Shown here: piece after piece, positions 9,118 through 18,422 of the stretch
Numbering within the stretch: position 1 is the stretch's first letter
Layout: every line of letters begins with the position of its first letter
Origin: CAVRQM01 sp963756975
GTDB taxonomy: Bacteria; Pseudomonadota; Alphaproteobacteria; Acetobacterales; Acetobacteraceae
Reading direction: 5' to 3'
Assembly (NCBI GenBank): GCA_963756975.1
Contig: CAVWPS010000001.1
Span: forward strand, 1-64,000
Length of the DNA: 64,000 nucleotides
The notes under the pieces: model-generated
Database searches by the model: none
What the model was told of the DNA's origin: nothing
Seen by the model: only the letters and a program-made list of their open reading frames with translations
Translations under genes and position numbers: made by a program

Positions 9118-10599
9118 TTACTCCGTAAGCTCCTGGAGGAATCGCCGCAGCTTCGGCAGGAACGTCTCCGGCGGGATCGACTTCAGATCGTCGAGCATCG
9201 CGGCACTCCGGGTCAGCGCCGCCTGCCCATGCTCGGCCAGGATTTCCAACCGCTCGGCCAGTTCCGGCTTGGCTGCGATCGCGCGCGCGATCCCGGCCGT
9301 GCTGAGCCGGAACGCGCGCACGGGCGTCATGGCGGTCACCGTCGCCATGTAGGGGGTGCCGGTGATCAGCCCGACCGTGCCGAGGCTCTCGCCGGGACTG
9401 AGCCGGTAGATCGTCTCGAACCCGGGCGGGCGGGCGGTGCTGGTGACCTCGGCCGTGCCGGACGCGATGATGAACAGCGCCTGCGGTGCCTCTCCCTCCT
9501 GGATGAGCACCTCTCCCACGCCGAGCGAGCGCACGTCGAAATACGTCGCCAGCAGCGTCCGGTCGCCCTGGTCGAGCACGCCGAAGACGTCCGACAGCGC
9601 GAGCAACCGGTCCAGCGTCGGCACGTCGACCGGGATCGGCGCCGCCGGTCCGGGGGCCGACAAGGCAATTCCCGCGTGGCGAAGGTGGCGCTGCGCTTTC
9701 ATCAGGATCTCGGCCCGCGCGAGCCCGACCTGCGCGCTGGCGTCGACGTAGAACTTGATCGTGTAATCGACGCCGCTGCCCGCGAGCTTCGTGCAGGTGA
9801 CCGTGATCGCCGGGTCCGCGCGCGGAATGCGGCACGCCAGTGCCGCGGCCCTCAGCACCGCGAGGCAAGTCTCGGCGGGTGCTCCGGGATCGACGCTCAC
9901 GACGACCTCGTCGCCCCGCACGGACGTGGGTTCGCTCCGGTTCACCAGCCGGGATTTCGCGACGATGCTGTTCGGGATGATCGCGATGTCGCCGAAATCG
10001 GTGGCGACGTGGGTGGAGCGCCAGTTGAGCTGGGTCACCCGGCCCTCGATCCCGCCCTCGACCCACAGCAGGTCGCCGGGTTTGTACGGCCGCTCCAGAC
10101 CGACCGCGATGCCGGAGAACACGTCCGACAACGTGCTTTGCAACGCGAGGCCGAGCACGATCGCGATCACGCCGGAGGTCGCCAGCAGGCCGCGGATCGG
10201 CACGTCGAACGCGAAGCTGATGATCGCGAGCAGGGTCGCGACGTAGATCGATCCGGCGATCAGGTCGGACACGATCCGCGTCTCGCGCGGCCGGTGCTCC
10301 AGCACGACGAGCATGCGCGCGAACCCGACGCAGGCCCGCCCGACCACGGCCCACCAAAAGGCCTCCAGAACACGCTTCCAGAGCAGCCCTTCGGCGGGCC
10401 CGGAGCCGTATTGAGGGTGGAACGGCGAGCCGAGCAGTTGCTGGACCAGCACGGTCAGGGCGATCAGCGTCGCCACGCGGGAGAGGAATTGCACCCATAG
10501 CGGCCACCGGGCCCGCAGCCTGGGGATGATGATGGAGAAGACCAACAGACAGCAGCTGGTCGCCAGCAGCGCCAGCGACCCGGTCGAAGCCTCGTTCAT
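9118..10599 (-). CDS. MscS-family mechanosensitive channel with C-terminal cyclic-nucleotide-binding domain
   Basis: Membrane protein of 493 residues. Four or five membrane segments in the first 170 residues are followed by the MscS pore and beta domain (GLLATSGVIAIVLGLALQ, then FSGIAVGLERPYKPGDLLWVEG), and a cyclic-nucleotide-binding-like domain at about 340-450 (GEVLIQEGEAPQALFIIASG, then LSPGESLGTVGLITG). This is the ligand-gated MscS layout (bCNG type). The arginine common in cAMP-binding PRAA-type loops is not obvious: the segment reads GTVGLITGTPYMATV, so nucleotide binding is uncertain. I start at the ATG at 10599, which has GAGGTGAAC upstream. Confidence 0.85.
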   Translation of the reverse strand: MNEASTGSLALLATSCCLLVFSIIIPRLRARWPLWVQFLSRVATLIALTVLVQQLLGSPFHPQYGSGPAEGLLWKRVLEAFWWAVVGRACVGFARMLVVLEHRPRETRIVSDLIAGSIYVATLLAIISFAFDVPIRGLLATSGVIAIVLGLALQSTLSDVFSGIAVGLERPYKPGDLLWVEGGIEGRVTQLNWRSTHVATDFGDIAIIPNSIVAKSRLVNRSEPTSVRGDEVVVSVDPGAPAETCLAVLRAAALACRIPRADPAITVTCTKLAGSGVDYTIKFYVDASAQVGLARAEILMKAQRHLRHAGIALSAPGPAAPIPVDVPTLDRLLALSDVFGVLDQGDRTLLATYFDVRSLGVGEVLIQEGEAPQALFIIASGTAEVTSTARPPGFETIYRLSPGESLGTVGLITGTPYMATVTAMTPVRAFRLSTAGIARAIAAKPELAERLEILAEHGQAALTRSAAMLDDLKSIPPETFLPKLRRFLQELTE

Positions 10600-10883
10600 G
10601 CGTTCACCTCGCATGCCGACCGCACTGGCGTCAGCAGCCTGCCCGTAGTCGACGTCCCGATCGGCGCGGTCAACACGTGCCACGATCAGCCGGCGAGACC
10701 GCCGCCCGCCGATCGCCGCGACATCCAGATCGAAGCCCGGCGTGCGGCGTTCGCGACGCGCGGGCGGTGGCGGCGCGAACCGTACGGCGTTGAAAGTTCT
10801 CGTGAAGCGGAAGGTCGTGCTTCGACCGAAGCCGCCGCGCGGCGTTGCATCGCGGCGGGCGACCCGCCAGCGAAGGGGCAAAG

Positions 10884-12617
10884 ATGAGCGACAATGTTGC
10901 AACCCAGATCGTCCGGACCCTCGCGGAAGCGGGCGTCAGACGAATATTCGGGGTCGTCGGCGACAGCCTCAACGCCATCACCGAAGCGCTGCGGCGGCAA
11001 TCAGACATCGAGTGGGTCCATGTCCGGCACGAGGAGGTCGCGGCCTTCGCCGCCTCGGGCGAGGCCCAGCTCACCGGCGACCTCGCCGTCTGCGCGGGGT
11101 CGTGCGGGCCCGGCAACTTGCACCTCATCAACGGCCTGTTCGACGCGCACCGCAGCCGGACGCCGGTGCTCGCGATCGCGGCGCATATTCCGTCCGCGGA
11201 AATCGGCAGCGGCTACTTCCAGGAAACGCACCCGCAAAACCTGTTCGCCGAATGCAGCCACTATTGCGAGTTCGTCTCCGATCCCAGCCAGATGCCGTTC
11301 GTGCTGGAAAACGCGATCCGCGCGGCGGTGGGGCAGCGCGGCGTCGGCGTCATCGTCATACCGGGCGACGTCGCGATGCGCCCCGCCACGGCACGCGGCG
11401 TCACGGCGCGGCACGCGTTGCTGCCGCCCGCCCCGGTCGTCCGGCCGGCCGAGGCGGAGATCGACGCGCTCGCGGCGCTGCTGAACGGGGCGGCGCGCGT
11501 GACGCTGTTCTGCGGCCGGGGCTGTGCGCACGCCCACGCGCCGTTGCTGCGACTGGCGGAGGCGCTGAAAAGCCCGATCGTCCATGCGCTGGGCGGCAAG
11601 GAATACGTCGAATACGACAACCCCTACGATGTCGGCCTGACCGGCTTCATCGGCTACTCGTCCGGTTACGCCGCGATGCACAGCTGCGACGTGTTGCTGA
11701 TGCTCGGCACCGACTTTCCGTACAAGCAGTTCCTGCCCACCGACGCCAAGATCGCGCAGGTCGACATCCGCCCGCAAAATCTGGGCCGGCGCGCGAAGCT
11801 CGATCTCGGGATCGTCGGCGATATCGGACCGACGATCGAGGCGCTGCTGCCGAAACTCGCGGCCAAGCCCTCGCGGAAGTTTCTCGACGACGCCCTGGAG
11901 CATTACAAGAACGCGCGCGCAGGTTTGGACGACCTCGCGAAGGGCACGCCGGGCCGCAAGCCGATCCATCCGCAATATCTGACGAAGGTGGTCAGCGACG
12001 CGGCGGCCGAGGATGCCGTGTTCACCTTCGATGTCGGCACGCCGACGATCTGGGCGGCCCGCTATCTGACGATGAACGGGAAACGCCGGCTGATCGGCTC
12101 GCTCGTGCACGGGTCGATGGCCAACGCCATGCCGCAGGCGATCGGCATCCAGGCGGCGGCACCGGGGCGTCAGGTCGTCTCGCTCTCGGGCGATGGCGGG
12201 TTCACGATGCTGATGGGCGACCTGATCACGCTCACGCAGCGCAAGCTGCCCGTCAAAGTCGTCGTCTACAACAACGGCACACTCGGTTTCGTGTCGCTCG
12301 AGATGAAGGCGGCCGGTTTCGTCGATGTCGGCACCGATCTCGAAAATCCGGACTTCGCCGCCATGGCGCGCGCGATGGGCATCCATGCGGCGCGCGTGGA
12401 CGATCCGGGCGACTTGCCGGGTGCGGTCGCGGACATGCTGGCCCATGACGGCCCGGCGCTGCTCGACGTGGTCACGGCCAAGCACGAGTTGTCCATGCCG
12501 CCGACGATCGGGCTGGAGCAGGTCAAGGGGTTCAGCTTGTGGGTGCTGCGCGCGGTGATGAGCGGGCGCGGAGACGAGGTGATCGATCTCGCGACCACGA
12601 ATTTGCTGCGCCGTTAA
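10884..12617 (+). CDS. poxB: PoxB-like thiamine-diphosphate enzyme (pyruvate:quinone oxidoreductase family)
   Basis: Flavin- and ThDP-dependent enzyme, 577 residues. N-terminal FGVVGDSLNAITEAL and the catalytic Glu in VRHEEVAAFAASGEAQ near 50, SCGPGNLHLINGLFDAH near 75, and the cofactor motif LSGDGGFTMLMGDL...YNNGTLGF near 437-470 match PoxB. In the family it oxidises pyruvate to acetate and CO2 and feeds electrons to quinone at the inner membrane. The start at ATG 10884 follows a GAAGGGG ribosome site; the preceding 284-base gap to the divergent channel gene shows no other gene or clear motif. Symbol assigned by family resemblance only. Confidence 0.85.
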   Translation: MSDNVATQIVRTLAEAGVRRIFGVVGDSLNAITEALRRQSDIEWVHVRHEEVAAFAASGEAQLTGDLAVCAGSCGPGNLHLINGLFDAHRSRTPVLAIAAHIPSAEIGSGYFQETHPQNLFAECSHYCEFVSDPSQMPFVLENAIRAAVGQRGVGVIVIPGDVAMRPATARGVTARHALLPPAPVVRPAEAEIDALAALLNGAARVTLFCGRGCAHAHAPLLRLAEALKSPIVHALGGKEYVEYDNPYDVGLTGFIGYSSGYAAMHSCDVLLMLGTDFPYKQFLPTDAKIAQVDIRPQNLGRRAKLDLGIVGDIGPTIEALLPKLAAKPSRKFLDDALEHYKNARAGLDDLAKGTPGRKPIHPQYLTKVVSDAAAEDAVFTFDVGTPTIWAARYLTMNGKRRLIGSLVHGSMANAMPQAIGIQAAAPGRQVVSLSGDGGFTMLMGDLITLTQRKLPVKVVVYNNGTLGFVSLEMKAAGFVDVGTDLENPDFAAMARAMGIHAARVDDPGDLPGAVADMLAHDGPALLDVVTAKHELSMPPTIGLEQVKGFSLWVLRAVMSGRGDEVIDLATTNLLRR

Positions 12618-12697
12618 GGCGGCGGTGCGGTTCCGGGCCGGCCTTGGCGGTTCGGCGGGCGATGGGTATCCAGGGGGTGTTCATCCGGGACGCGCCC

Positions 12698-14503
12698 ATG
12701 CAAACCTGGCAGCACTCCGCCGCCCGCCTGATCGCCGTCGCGATGGGTCGTGAGCCCGCCGACCTCGTCGTGCGCGGCGGGCGTTGGGTCAACGTGCATT
12801 CCGGGGAGATCCTGCCGGACACCGACATCGCCGTCGCCGACGGCCGTTTCGCGTATGTCGGTCCCGATGCCTCCCACACGATCGGGCCTGATACGCGGGT
12901 GATCGAGGCCGCCGGCCGGTATCTCGTCCCCGGCCTCTGCGACGCGCACATGCATGTCGAGAGCGGGCTTATCACCGTCACCGAGTTCGCCCGCGCCGTC
13001 ATCCCGCACGGCACCACGTCGATGTTCATCGACCCGCACGAGATCGCCAACGTGCTCGGCCTGCCGGGCGTGCGGCTGATGCACGACGAGGCGTGGGCCC
13101 TGCCGGTATCGGTCTACGTGCAGATGCCGGCCTGCGTGCCGAGCGCCCCGGGGCTCGAGACGGCGGGCGCCGTGCTCGGTCCGGACGACGTGGCGGAGGC
13201 GATGGGCTGGCCCAACATCGTCGGCCTCGGCGAGATGATGAACTTTCCGGGCGTGATCGCGGGCGACCCGGACATGCTGGCCGAAATGGCCGCGACGCGC
13301 GACGCGAAGAAGGTCGTCGGCGGCCACTACGCCTCCCGCGATCTCGGCCGCGCGTTCCACGCCTACGCCGCCGGCGGCCCGGCGGACGATCACGAGGGCA
13401 CCCGGGCCGAGGACGCCGTGGCACGGGTGCGGCAGGGGATGCGGGCGATGCTGCGGCTCGGTTCGGCCTGGCACGACGTGGCGGCACAGGTTCGCGCGAT
13501 CACCGAGCAGGGGCTCGATTCGCGCAACTTCATCCTTTGCACCGACGACAGCCACGCCGGCACGCTGGTCCGCGACGGCCACATGGACCGGGTGGTGCGC
13601 CACGCGATCGCGCAGGGACTGCGTCCGGTCACCGCCATCCAGATGGCCACGCTCAACACGGCGCAGCATTTCGGGCTGGAGCGCGAGATCGGCTCCATCG
13701 CGCCGGGCCGGCTCGCCGACCTGATCGTCACGTCCGACCTGGTCACCCTGCCGATCGAGATCGTCGTCGCGCGCGGCGTCGTGCTGGCCGAGGCCGGGCG
13801 GCTGCTCGCCGCCATTCCGCCGTACCCGTATCCGGCGTTCGCCCGCGACACGATGCGGATGGGCCGCACCCTGTCCGCCGCCGATTTCGCGGTCGCCGCG
13901 CCGCCGGGGGCCAACTCGGTCGAGGTCCGGGTGATCGGCGTGATCGAGAACCAGGCCCCGACCCGGGCGCTCCGCCGCACGCTGGCGGTCGCGGACGGCC
14001 AGGTCGCGGCGTCGGGCGACGTGGCCAGGATCGCCGTCGTGGAGCGCCATCGCGCGACCGGCGGCGTCGTGAACGGGTTCGTCGCAGGGTTCGGCTACGA
14101 CATCCCCTGTGCGGTCGCGAGCACGGTCGCGCACGACAGCCACCACATGATCGTCGTCGGCACCGACCCGGCCGACATGGCGCAGGCCGCGAACCGCCTG
14201 GGCGAGGTCGGCGGCGGGCTGGTCGTCGTCAGCCGGGGCGTGGAGCTCGCGCTGCTCGAACTGCCGATCGCGGGGCTGATGTCGGATGCGCGGGCGGAGG
14301 TCGCGGCCGCGCGGATGGACGCGGTCATCGACGCGATGGCCGCCTGCGGATGCCGGCTGAACAACGCCATCATGCAGCATTCGCTGCTGGCGCTGGTCGT
14401 CATCCCGGAATTGCGCATATCCGACCTCGGCCTGGTCGACGTCCTGGCATTCCGGCCGACCCCGGTCCTGATCGGGGCCGGTGACACGCTCTCGGACCGG
14501 TGA
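12698..14503 (+). CDS. ade: Adenine deaminase
   Basis: Amidohydrolase converting adenine to hypoxanthine and ammonia, about 601 residues. Metal-binding motif GLCDAHMHVESG near residue 80, TSMFIDPHEIANVLG near 108, VVGGHYASRD near 206, and TDDSHAGTLVRDGHMDRVV near 280, all typical of the Ade family rather than of adenosine deaminase. The C-terminal domain includes HDSHHMIVVGT, as in Escherichia coli Ade. The start could be ATG 12698 (used here) or ATG 12662 in the same frame; neither ribosome site is strong. It follows poxB by 80 bases. Confidence 0.9.
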   Translation: MQTWQHSAARLIAVAMGREPADLVVRGGRWVNVHSGEILPDTDIAVADGRFAYVGPDASHTIGPDTRVIEAAGRYLVPGLCDAHMHVESGLITVTEFARAVIPHGTTSMFIDPHEIANVLGLPGVRLMHDEAWALPVSVYVQMPACVPSAPGLETAGAVLGPDDVAEAMGWPNIVGLGEMMNFPGVIAGDPDMLAEMAATRDAKKVVGGHYASRDLGRAFHAYAAGGPADDHEGTRAEDAVARVRQGMRAMLRLGSAWHDVAAQVRAITEQGLDSRNFILCTDDSHAGTLVRDGHMDRVVRHAIAQGLRPVTAIQMATLNTAQHFGLEREIGSIAPGRLADLIVTSDLVTLPIEIVVARGVVLAEAGRLLAAIPPYPYPAFARDTMRMGRTLSAADFAVAAPPGANSVEVRVIGVIENQAPTRALRRTLAVADGQVAASGDVARIAVVERHRATGGVVNGFVAGFGYDIPCAVASTVAHDSHHMIVVGTDPADMAQAANRLGEVGGGLVVVSRGVELALLELPIAGLMSDARAEVAAARMDAVIDAMAACGCRLNNAIMQHSLLALVVIPELRISDLGLVDVLAFRPTPVLIGAGDTLSDR

Positions 14504-14643
14504 AGGTTTGCGCACAGGTTTTTTGGGGCGAACCGTTCACGGGGTGCATCCGAACTGCGGCTGGACCGTAAATGGACCGTGATCCGACGATCGCCGACGC
14601 AGGGCGTTTGCCCGCGACGCCCCACCACGGAAGGCATTGCCCA

Positions 14644-15549
14644 ATGACCCCGGACCTGATCGACGCGACCAACACTTCGCCCAATCGCCGCAACCTGCTG
14701 AAAACCGCCGGCTTCGGTGCCGCGGCCCTCGGGGCCGCCGCCGCGACCACCACGTTCGCCAGCAGCCTGGCGCGCGCGCAGAGCGCCAGCGGCCCGACGG
14801 CCACGGACACGGCCGTGCTGAACTTCGCGCTCAACCTCGAATACCTCGAGGCCGAGTATTACCTGCGCGGCACGACCGGCCAGGGCCTGCAGAGCAGCAC
14901 CGGCGAGCGCGGTACGAACCCGGGCACCGTGACAGGCGGCTCGATGGTTCCGTTCCAGACCAAGCGCCTGCAGCTGCTGATGAACAACATCGCGTCGGAC
15001 GAGCACACGCACGTGCAGTTCCTGCGCGCGGTGCTGGGATCGGCCGCGATCGACGAGCCGTCCATCGACCTGATGACCAGCTTCAACACGCTGGCCAAGG
15101 CGGCGGGCTTCGCGAACTCGTTCAACCCGTTCGCCGACGAGCAGTCCTTCCTGCTCGGCGCGTATATCTTCGAGGACGTGGGTGTCACGGCCTATCACGG
15201 CGCGGCCCCGCTGATCAGCGCCCAGAGCGGCTATCTGTCCCCGGCGGCCGGCATCCTCGCGGTCGAGGCGTATCACGCCGGTGCCATCCGCAGCCTGATC
15301 GAGACGTCGGCCAACGCCAATCTGGCGTCGTACGCGGCGAGCATCTCGAACCTTCGCGCGACCCTGTCGGGCTCGCCGCGTGACGATTTCGGGCCGATCG
15401 TGAACGGCCGGTTCGAGATCGCGCCGGTCGACAGCAACGCGATCGCGTTCTCGCGGACCACGACGCAGGTTCTTCGCGTCGTCTACGGCGGTGGCAAGCC
15501 GTCCAACTACCTGTTCTTCCCGAACAAGATGAACGGCGCGATCAAGTAA
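14644..15549 (+). CDS. Exported ferritin-like domain protein
   Basis: Protein of 301 residues with a Tat signal: NRRNLLKTAGFGAAALGAA at residues about 14-33, cleavage after ARA near 44. The mature part has two helical stretches, NFALNLEYLEAEYYLRG and NIASDEHTHVQFLRAVLG, with the spaced Glu and His residues (E..EAE..., DEHTH) of the bacterial ferritin-like domain. Family members are periplasmic and often of unknown function; metal binding is likely but not shown. The start has AAGG ten bases upstream. It is transcribed alone, and its stop is 12 bases from the convergent glycosyltransferase stop. Confidence 0.85.
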   Translation: MTPDLIDATNTSPNRRNLLKTAGFGAAALGAAAATTTFASSLARAQSASGPTATDTAVLNFALNLEYLEAEYYLRGTTGQGLQSSTGERGTNPGTVTGGSMVPFQTKRLQLLMNNIASDEHTHVQFLRAVLGSAAIDEPSIDLMTSFNTLAKAAGFANSFNPFADEQSFLLGAYIFEDVGVTAYHGAAPLISAQSGYLSPAAGILAVEAYHAGAIRSLIETSANANLASYAASISNLRATLSGSPRDDFGPIVNGRFEIAPVDSNAIAFSRTTTQVLRVVYGGGKPSNYLFFPNKMNGAIK

Positions 15550-15561
15550 CCTCGGCGGCGC

Positions 15562-16608
15562 CTATGGCACGGGGCGGGCGGCAGCGATGCCGCCCGCTTC
15601 CGTTTCATGGCTCGCCCACCATTCGGCGAACGAGCCGGCCCCGGTCGCGAACGGGTTCGCGAACATGGCTCTGGCATCCGGCCGCTCCCGCCACGCCTGA
15701 CGCATTCGCGCCGGGATCGGCCTGCCGGAATCGTCGGTCGCCCAGCGCCACCCCGTCGCGGTGTCGCGGGATTCTCCGCCGAGCTTGCGCCCGTACCAAT
15801 TCCACAGTTCCAGCGCCACCGGGTTGCTTGCCGCGTGACCCATGATCGCGCGCTCGCCGGCCCCGCCATGCTTGCTGAAATGCATGAAGCGCAACGTCCC
15901 GCCGCACGCGGTCGGCACCCCGCCGCCGTCGAACGCGAGCGGCCGCTGGTCGAGGTTCCAGGTCGCGACGTTGCAGCCGGGGTCGCGCAACGCCTCGGCA
16001 CCCGGGAATAGCGCCGGCACCTGATCGCAATACCGCTGGTCGACGAACAGCCCGCGCGCGGGATCGTCGACGCACGCCTCCATCAGCCGCGCCGTCCACC
16101 ACTCGGCGAACGCGACACCCTCGGCCGCATCGGTGACGGACAGGAAGCCGAGGTTGTGGACGCCGGTCCGCATCGCGTCGCGCGCCGCCGCCCGGCCGGA
16201 CGGCGTGTCCGCGTCCGGCGACAGGCGATGGGGCGTGAGCAGGATCGGGGCGTCGCCCAAATCCGGCAGCGGCGCGAACAAGGCGATATCCGGGTCGAGG
16301 TACACGACCCGCGCCGCCCCGAGTTCGAGCAGGTGCCGCAGCATCGGCCCTTTCACCGCGCAGCACGCGGCGATCGCGTCGTGACCGAACACCCAGGCTT
16401 CGAAATCGCCCGCGATCAACGTGCGCGCATCGACCACCCGGTCGAACCCCGCGAACGCCGTCTTCAGGTCGAGGCCGGGCGGCGGGATGTCCACCAGCAC
16501 CGCCCACATCGCCCAGTCCGGCTGATGTTTCCGGACGCTCGCGGCCAGGATGCGGGCTCGCGGAAGGTAGGCGCAGGTGACGCTGGTGAAGCAGACCGTC
16601 GGCCTCAT
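15562..16608 (-). CDS. Glycosyltransferase-like protein (GT-A/GT8-like)
   Basis: Protein of 348 residues beginning RPTVCFTSVTCAYLPRARI, with a DPDIALFAPL segment near residue 98 that matches the DxD metal/nucleotide-sugar motif and its usual surroundings (RVVYLDPDI). LFVDQRYCDQVPALFPG and the NVATWNLDQRPL segment are typical of small cell-surface sugar transferases. No signal peptide or membrane segment is seen. The start at ATG 16608 overlaps the stop of the upstream glycosyltransferase by four bases, so the two are coupled and probably act on the same glycan. Donor and acceptor are unknown. Confidence 0.72.
   Translation of the reverse strand: MRPTVCFTSVTCAYLPRARILAASVRKHQPDWAMWAVLVDIPPPGLDLKTAFAGFDRVVDARTLIAGDFEAWVFGHDAIAACCAVKGPMLRHLLELGAARVVYLDPDIALFAPLPDLGDAPILLTPHRLSPDADTPSGRAAARDAMRTGVHNLGFLSVTDAAEGVAFAEWWTARLMEACVDDPARGLFVDQRYCDQVPALFPGAEALRDPGCNVATWNLDQRPLAFDGGGVPTACGGTLRFMHFSKHGGAGERAIMGHAASNPVALELWNWYGRKLGGESRDTATGWRWATDDSGRPIPARMRQAWRERPDARAMFANPFATGAGSFAEWWASHETEAGGIAAARPVP
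15574..15606 (+). terminator. Hairpin terminator after ferritin-like gene
   Basis: GCGGGCGGCA-GCGA-TGCCGCCCGC gives a perfect 10-base-pair stem with a GCGA tetraloop at 15574-15597, followed by TTCCGTTT. It sits 25 bases after the ferritin-like stop and inside the last codons of the convergent glycosyltransferase gene. The T-run is interrupted, so termination strength is uncertain. Confidence 0.6.
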
Positions 16609-18422
16609 GCCCGCGCCGGGTAGCGGCCACCGGCCGCGCCGCGCACCAGGATTTTGCGCGCGCGCGCCGCGTCGATCGTGGCGTTTCCGTCGGTCCAGCG
16701 CAGGCCGCGTTCGGCGGCGTGCCACCCTTCGGACAATGTTGCGAGGTCGACCGGTTGCCCGTCCAACTCGATCAACTCCACCGCGAGCCCGAGGCGGCGG
16801 TCGTCGTACGGCTCCGGCCGTTGCCAGTTCGGCACGAACCAGCGCGACCGCAGTGTCAGTGCGCCGCCGGGCACCGGCCGGGAGAAACCCCAGACGAGCG
16901 GCCCGAGGTCGACACGTTGAAGGATTGTCGCGCCGTCCAGCAGCACCGGGTCCGGGTCGTCGGTCAGCGTCCCGGCCCAGCGAAAGCCGAGCGGTTCGGG
17001 CGGATGTTCGCGCCGGGCGGCGACCCAGGGTGCCGCCTCATGTTCGAGCCACCGGCCCACCGCCGCGATGTCGTCGAACACGATTCCCCGCCCGGTCTGC
17101 CGCACCACCGCCGCCGCGTGCCCGCTGGCGGCCAGGGTGAGCAGATCGCACCCGGCGGCGATGGCCTCGTGCGCGACCAGGCAGAACGTCTCCGGCCAGG
17201 GCGACAGGATCAGCACCAGGTCGATCGCCGCGTCCGCCAGTGCCCGCGCCGTCGCCCAGGGGTCTGCGGCCGAGGTGCGGGAGGGCAGGTGGGTCGCGCC
17301 GAGCGCCATCGCCCAGCCGTGGCCTTTGTGAAACGCAGGCGTGCCGACGAATGCGATCCGCGGCTCACCCCCGGGCACCCGCTCCGTCGCGCCCCTCACC
17401 CGACCCTCTCCCAAGGGAGAGGGCTCTGTTCTTCTCCCTCTCCCCCGGGAGAGGGCCGGGGTGAGGGGGTCCAGCAACCCGTGCGGCCGAACGACGCCCC
17501 GCCCACCGACCGCCAAAGCCGTCTCGGACGGCACCAAGACCTCCGCCCGCGCGCATAGCGCCGAACTCCGGGCGATCGTCTCGGCCCGCGTCGCCCCATG
17601 CACGCAGACCGAGCATGCGACACTCCCGGCCGGCGGCGCCCCGCAGAACGCATACCCATTCCGCAATAGCTGCGGCGCCTCGCACACGGTGGCGTAATCG
17701 TGCAGCCAAACCGTGACCGCCGCCGCCAACGCGTCGGCCAGTGCCGCGACCTCCTCGGGCCGGTGCCCGAGCAGCGAGTGCACCACGATCCGCGTCTCCG
17801 GCCGGTCCACCATCCCGAGCGCGCGCGACACCGTCGCCATCGTCGCCGTGCCGATGTCGGCACCATCCAGCAAAACCGTCAGCAGCACCGCCGGCCCACT
17901 CACCGGCCGCAGCCCGCGCCAGGCCGTCACCGGCGACAGGTGCAGATGCAGCCCATGATCCCCGGTGCAGCGAAGCTGCTCGGCGGCGGTCACCAGTTGC
18001 ACCCCGCCGACCGACCGCGCGAACGCATCGTGCCCGACCGAGACCAGCACCTCGCGCTTGGCCACCAGCGCCGGACGAAGCAGCGCGGCCAGCGCGTCGG
18101 CCTGCGACGTCGCCGCTTCGGGCCGCGCGGGAATGGGCAACGCCGGCCGGTCGGTCGCCAGCATCATCGCGCGCAAGGCCGGATCGGGCGGCGGCGCGGT
18201 CGGCCTGCCCTCGGACGCGCCGGTCGTGAGCCAATGCGTCAGCGGGTCCATCCCGTCCGGCAACGCGCCGCCGAGCCGGGCCAGATAGAACCTCGTGTCG
18301 AACGCCGGATGCGGATCGCGACCCTCGCGCCATCCGTTCGACCGGAAATGTGTCAGCGGGTCGACGCCGGCCGCCGCCACGTCCGGATTTTCGCGCAAAT
18401 AGAACGCCGCGTCGAATTCCAC
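16605..18422 (-). CDS. GT4-like glycosyltransferase with N-terminal NPDVAA-type repeats and in-frame repeat insertion
   Basis: Protein of 605 residues. Residues 1-75 hold two copies of the short motif found at the ends of many surface-polysaccharide glycosyltransferases (FYLRENPDVAAAGVDPLTHF and DTRFYLARLG...MDPLTHWL). The middle and end look like a GT-B fold: FVGTPAFHKGHGW near 355 and the sugar-nucleotide segment PWPETFCLVAHEAIAAGCD near 410, with the E-x7-E pattern. A CGAPPAGSVACSVC cysteine cluster lies near 260. Around residues 318-345 the protein reads through a palindromic repeat element (17392-17468). It starts with GTG directly after the TAG of trpE. The enzyme specificity is unknown. 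Confidence 0.7.
   Translation of the reverse strand: MEFDAAFYLRENPDVAAAGVDPLTHFRSNGWREGRDPHPAFDTRFYLARLGGALPDGMDPLTHWLTTGASEGRPTAPPPDPALRAMMLATDRPALPIPARPEAATSQADALAALLRPALVAKREVLVSVGHDAFARSVGGVQLVTAAEQLRCTGDHGLHLHLSPVTAWRGLRPVSGPAVLLTVLLDGADIGTATMATVSRALGMVDRPETRIVVHSLLGHRPEEVAALADALAAAVTVWLHDYATVCEAPQLLRNGYAFCGAPPAGSVACSVCVHGATRAETIARSSALCARAEVLVPSETALAVGGRGVVRPHGLLDPLTPALSRGRGRRTEPSPLGEGRVRGATERVPGGEPRIAFVGTPAFHKGHGWAMALGATHLPSRTSAADPWATARALADAAIDLVLILSPWPETFCLVAHEAIAAGCDLLTLAASGHAAAVVRQTGRGIVFDDIAAVGRWLEHEAAPWVAARREHPPEPLGFRWAGTLTDDPDPVLLDGATILQRVDLGPLVWGFSRPVPGGALTLRSRWFVPNWQRPEPYDDRRLGLAVELIELDGQPVDLATLSEGWHAAERGLRWTDGNATIDAARARKILVRGAAGGRYPARA
17392..17468. repeat. REP-like palindromic element inside a coding sequence
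   Basis: Outer arms CCCCTCACCC (17392-17401) and GGGTGAGGGG (17459-17468) enclose two inner hairpins, each CCCTCTCCC-N2-GGGAGAGGG (17404-17423 and 17436-17455). The whole unit can fold into a cruciform. Elements built from CCCTCTCCC/GGGAGAGGG arms are a widespread dispersed repeat of high-GC bacteria, normally between genes. Here the element keeps the reading frame and is translated as LTPALSRGRG...LGEGRVRG. Confidence 0.85.

Noticed and set aside
8224..10500. A 758-codon plus-strand open frame opposite the decarboxylase and channel genes
   Set aside because: Composition is Arg/Gly/His-rich with no recognisable domain, while both minus-strand genes in the region have clear conserved motifs.
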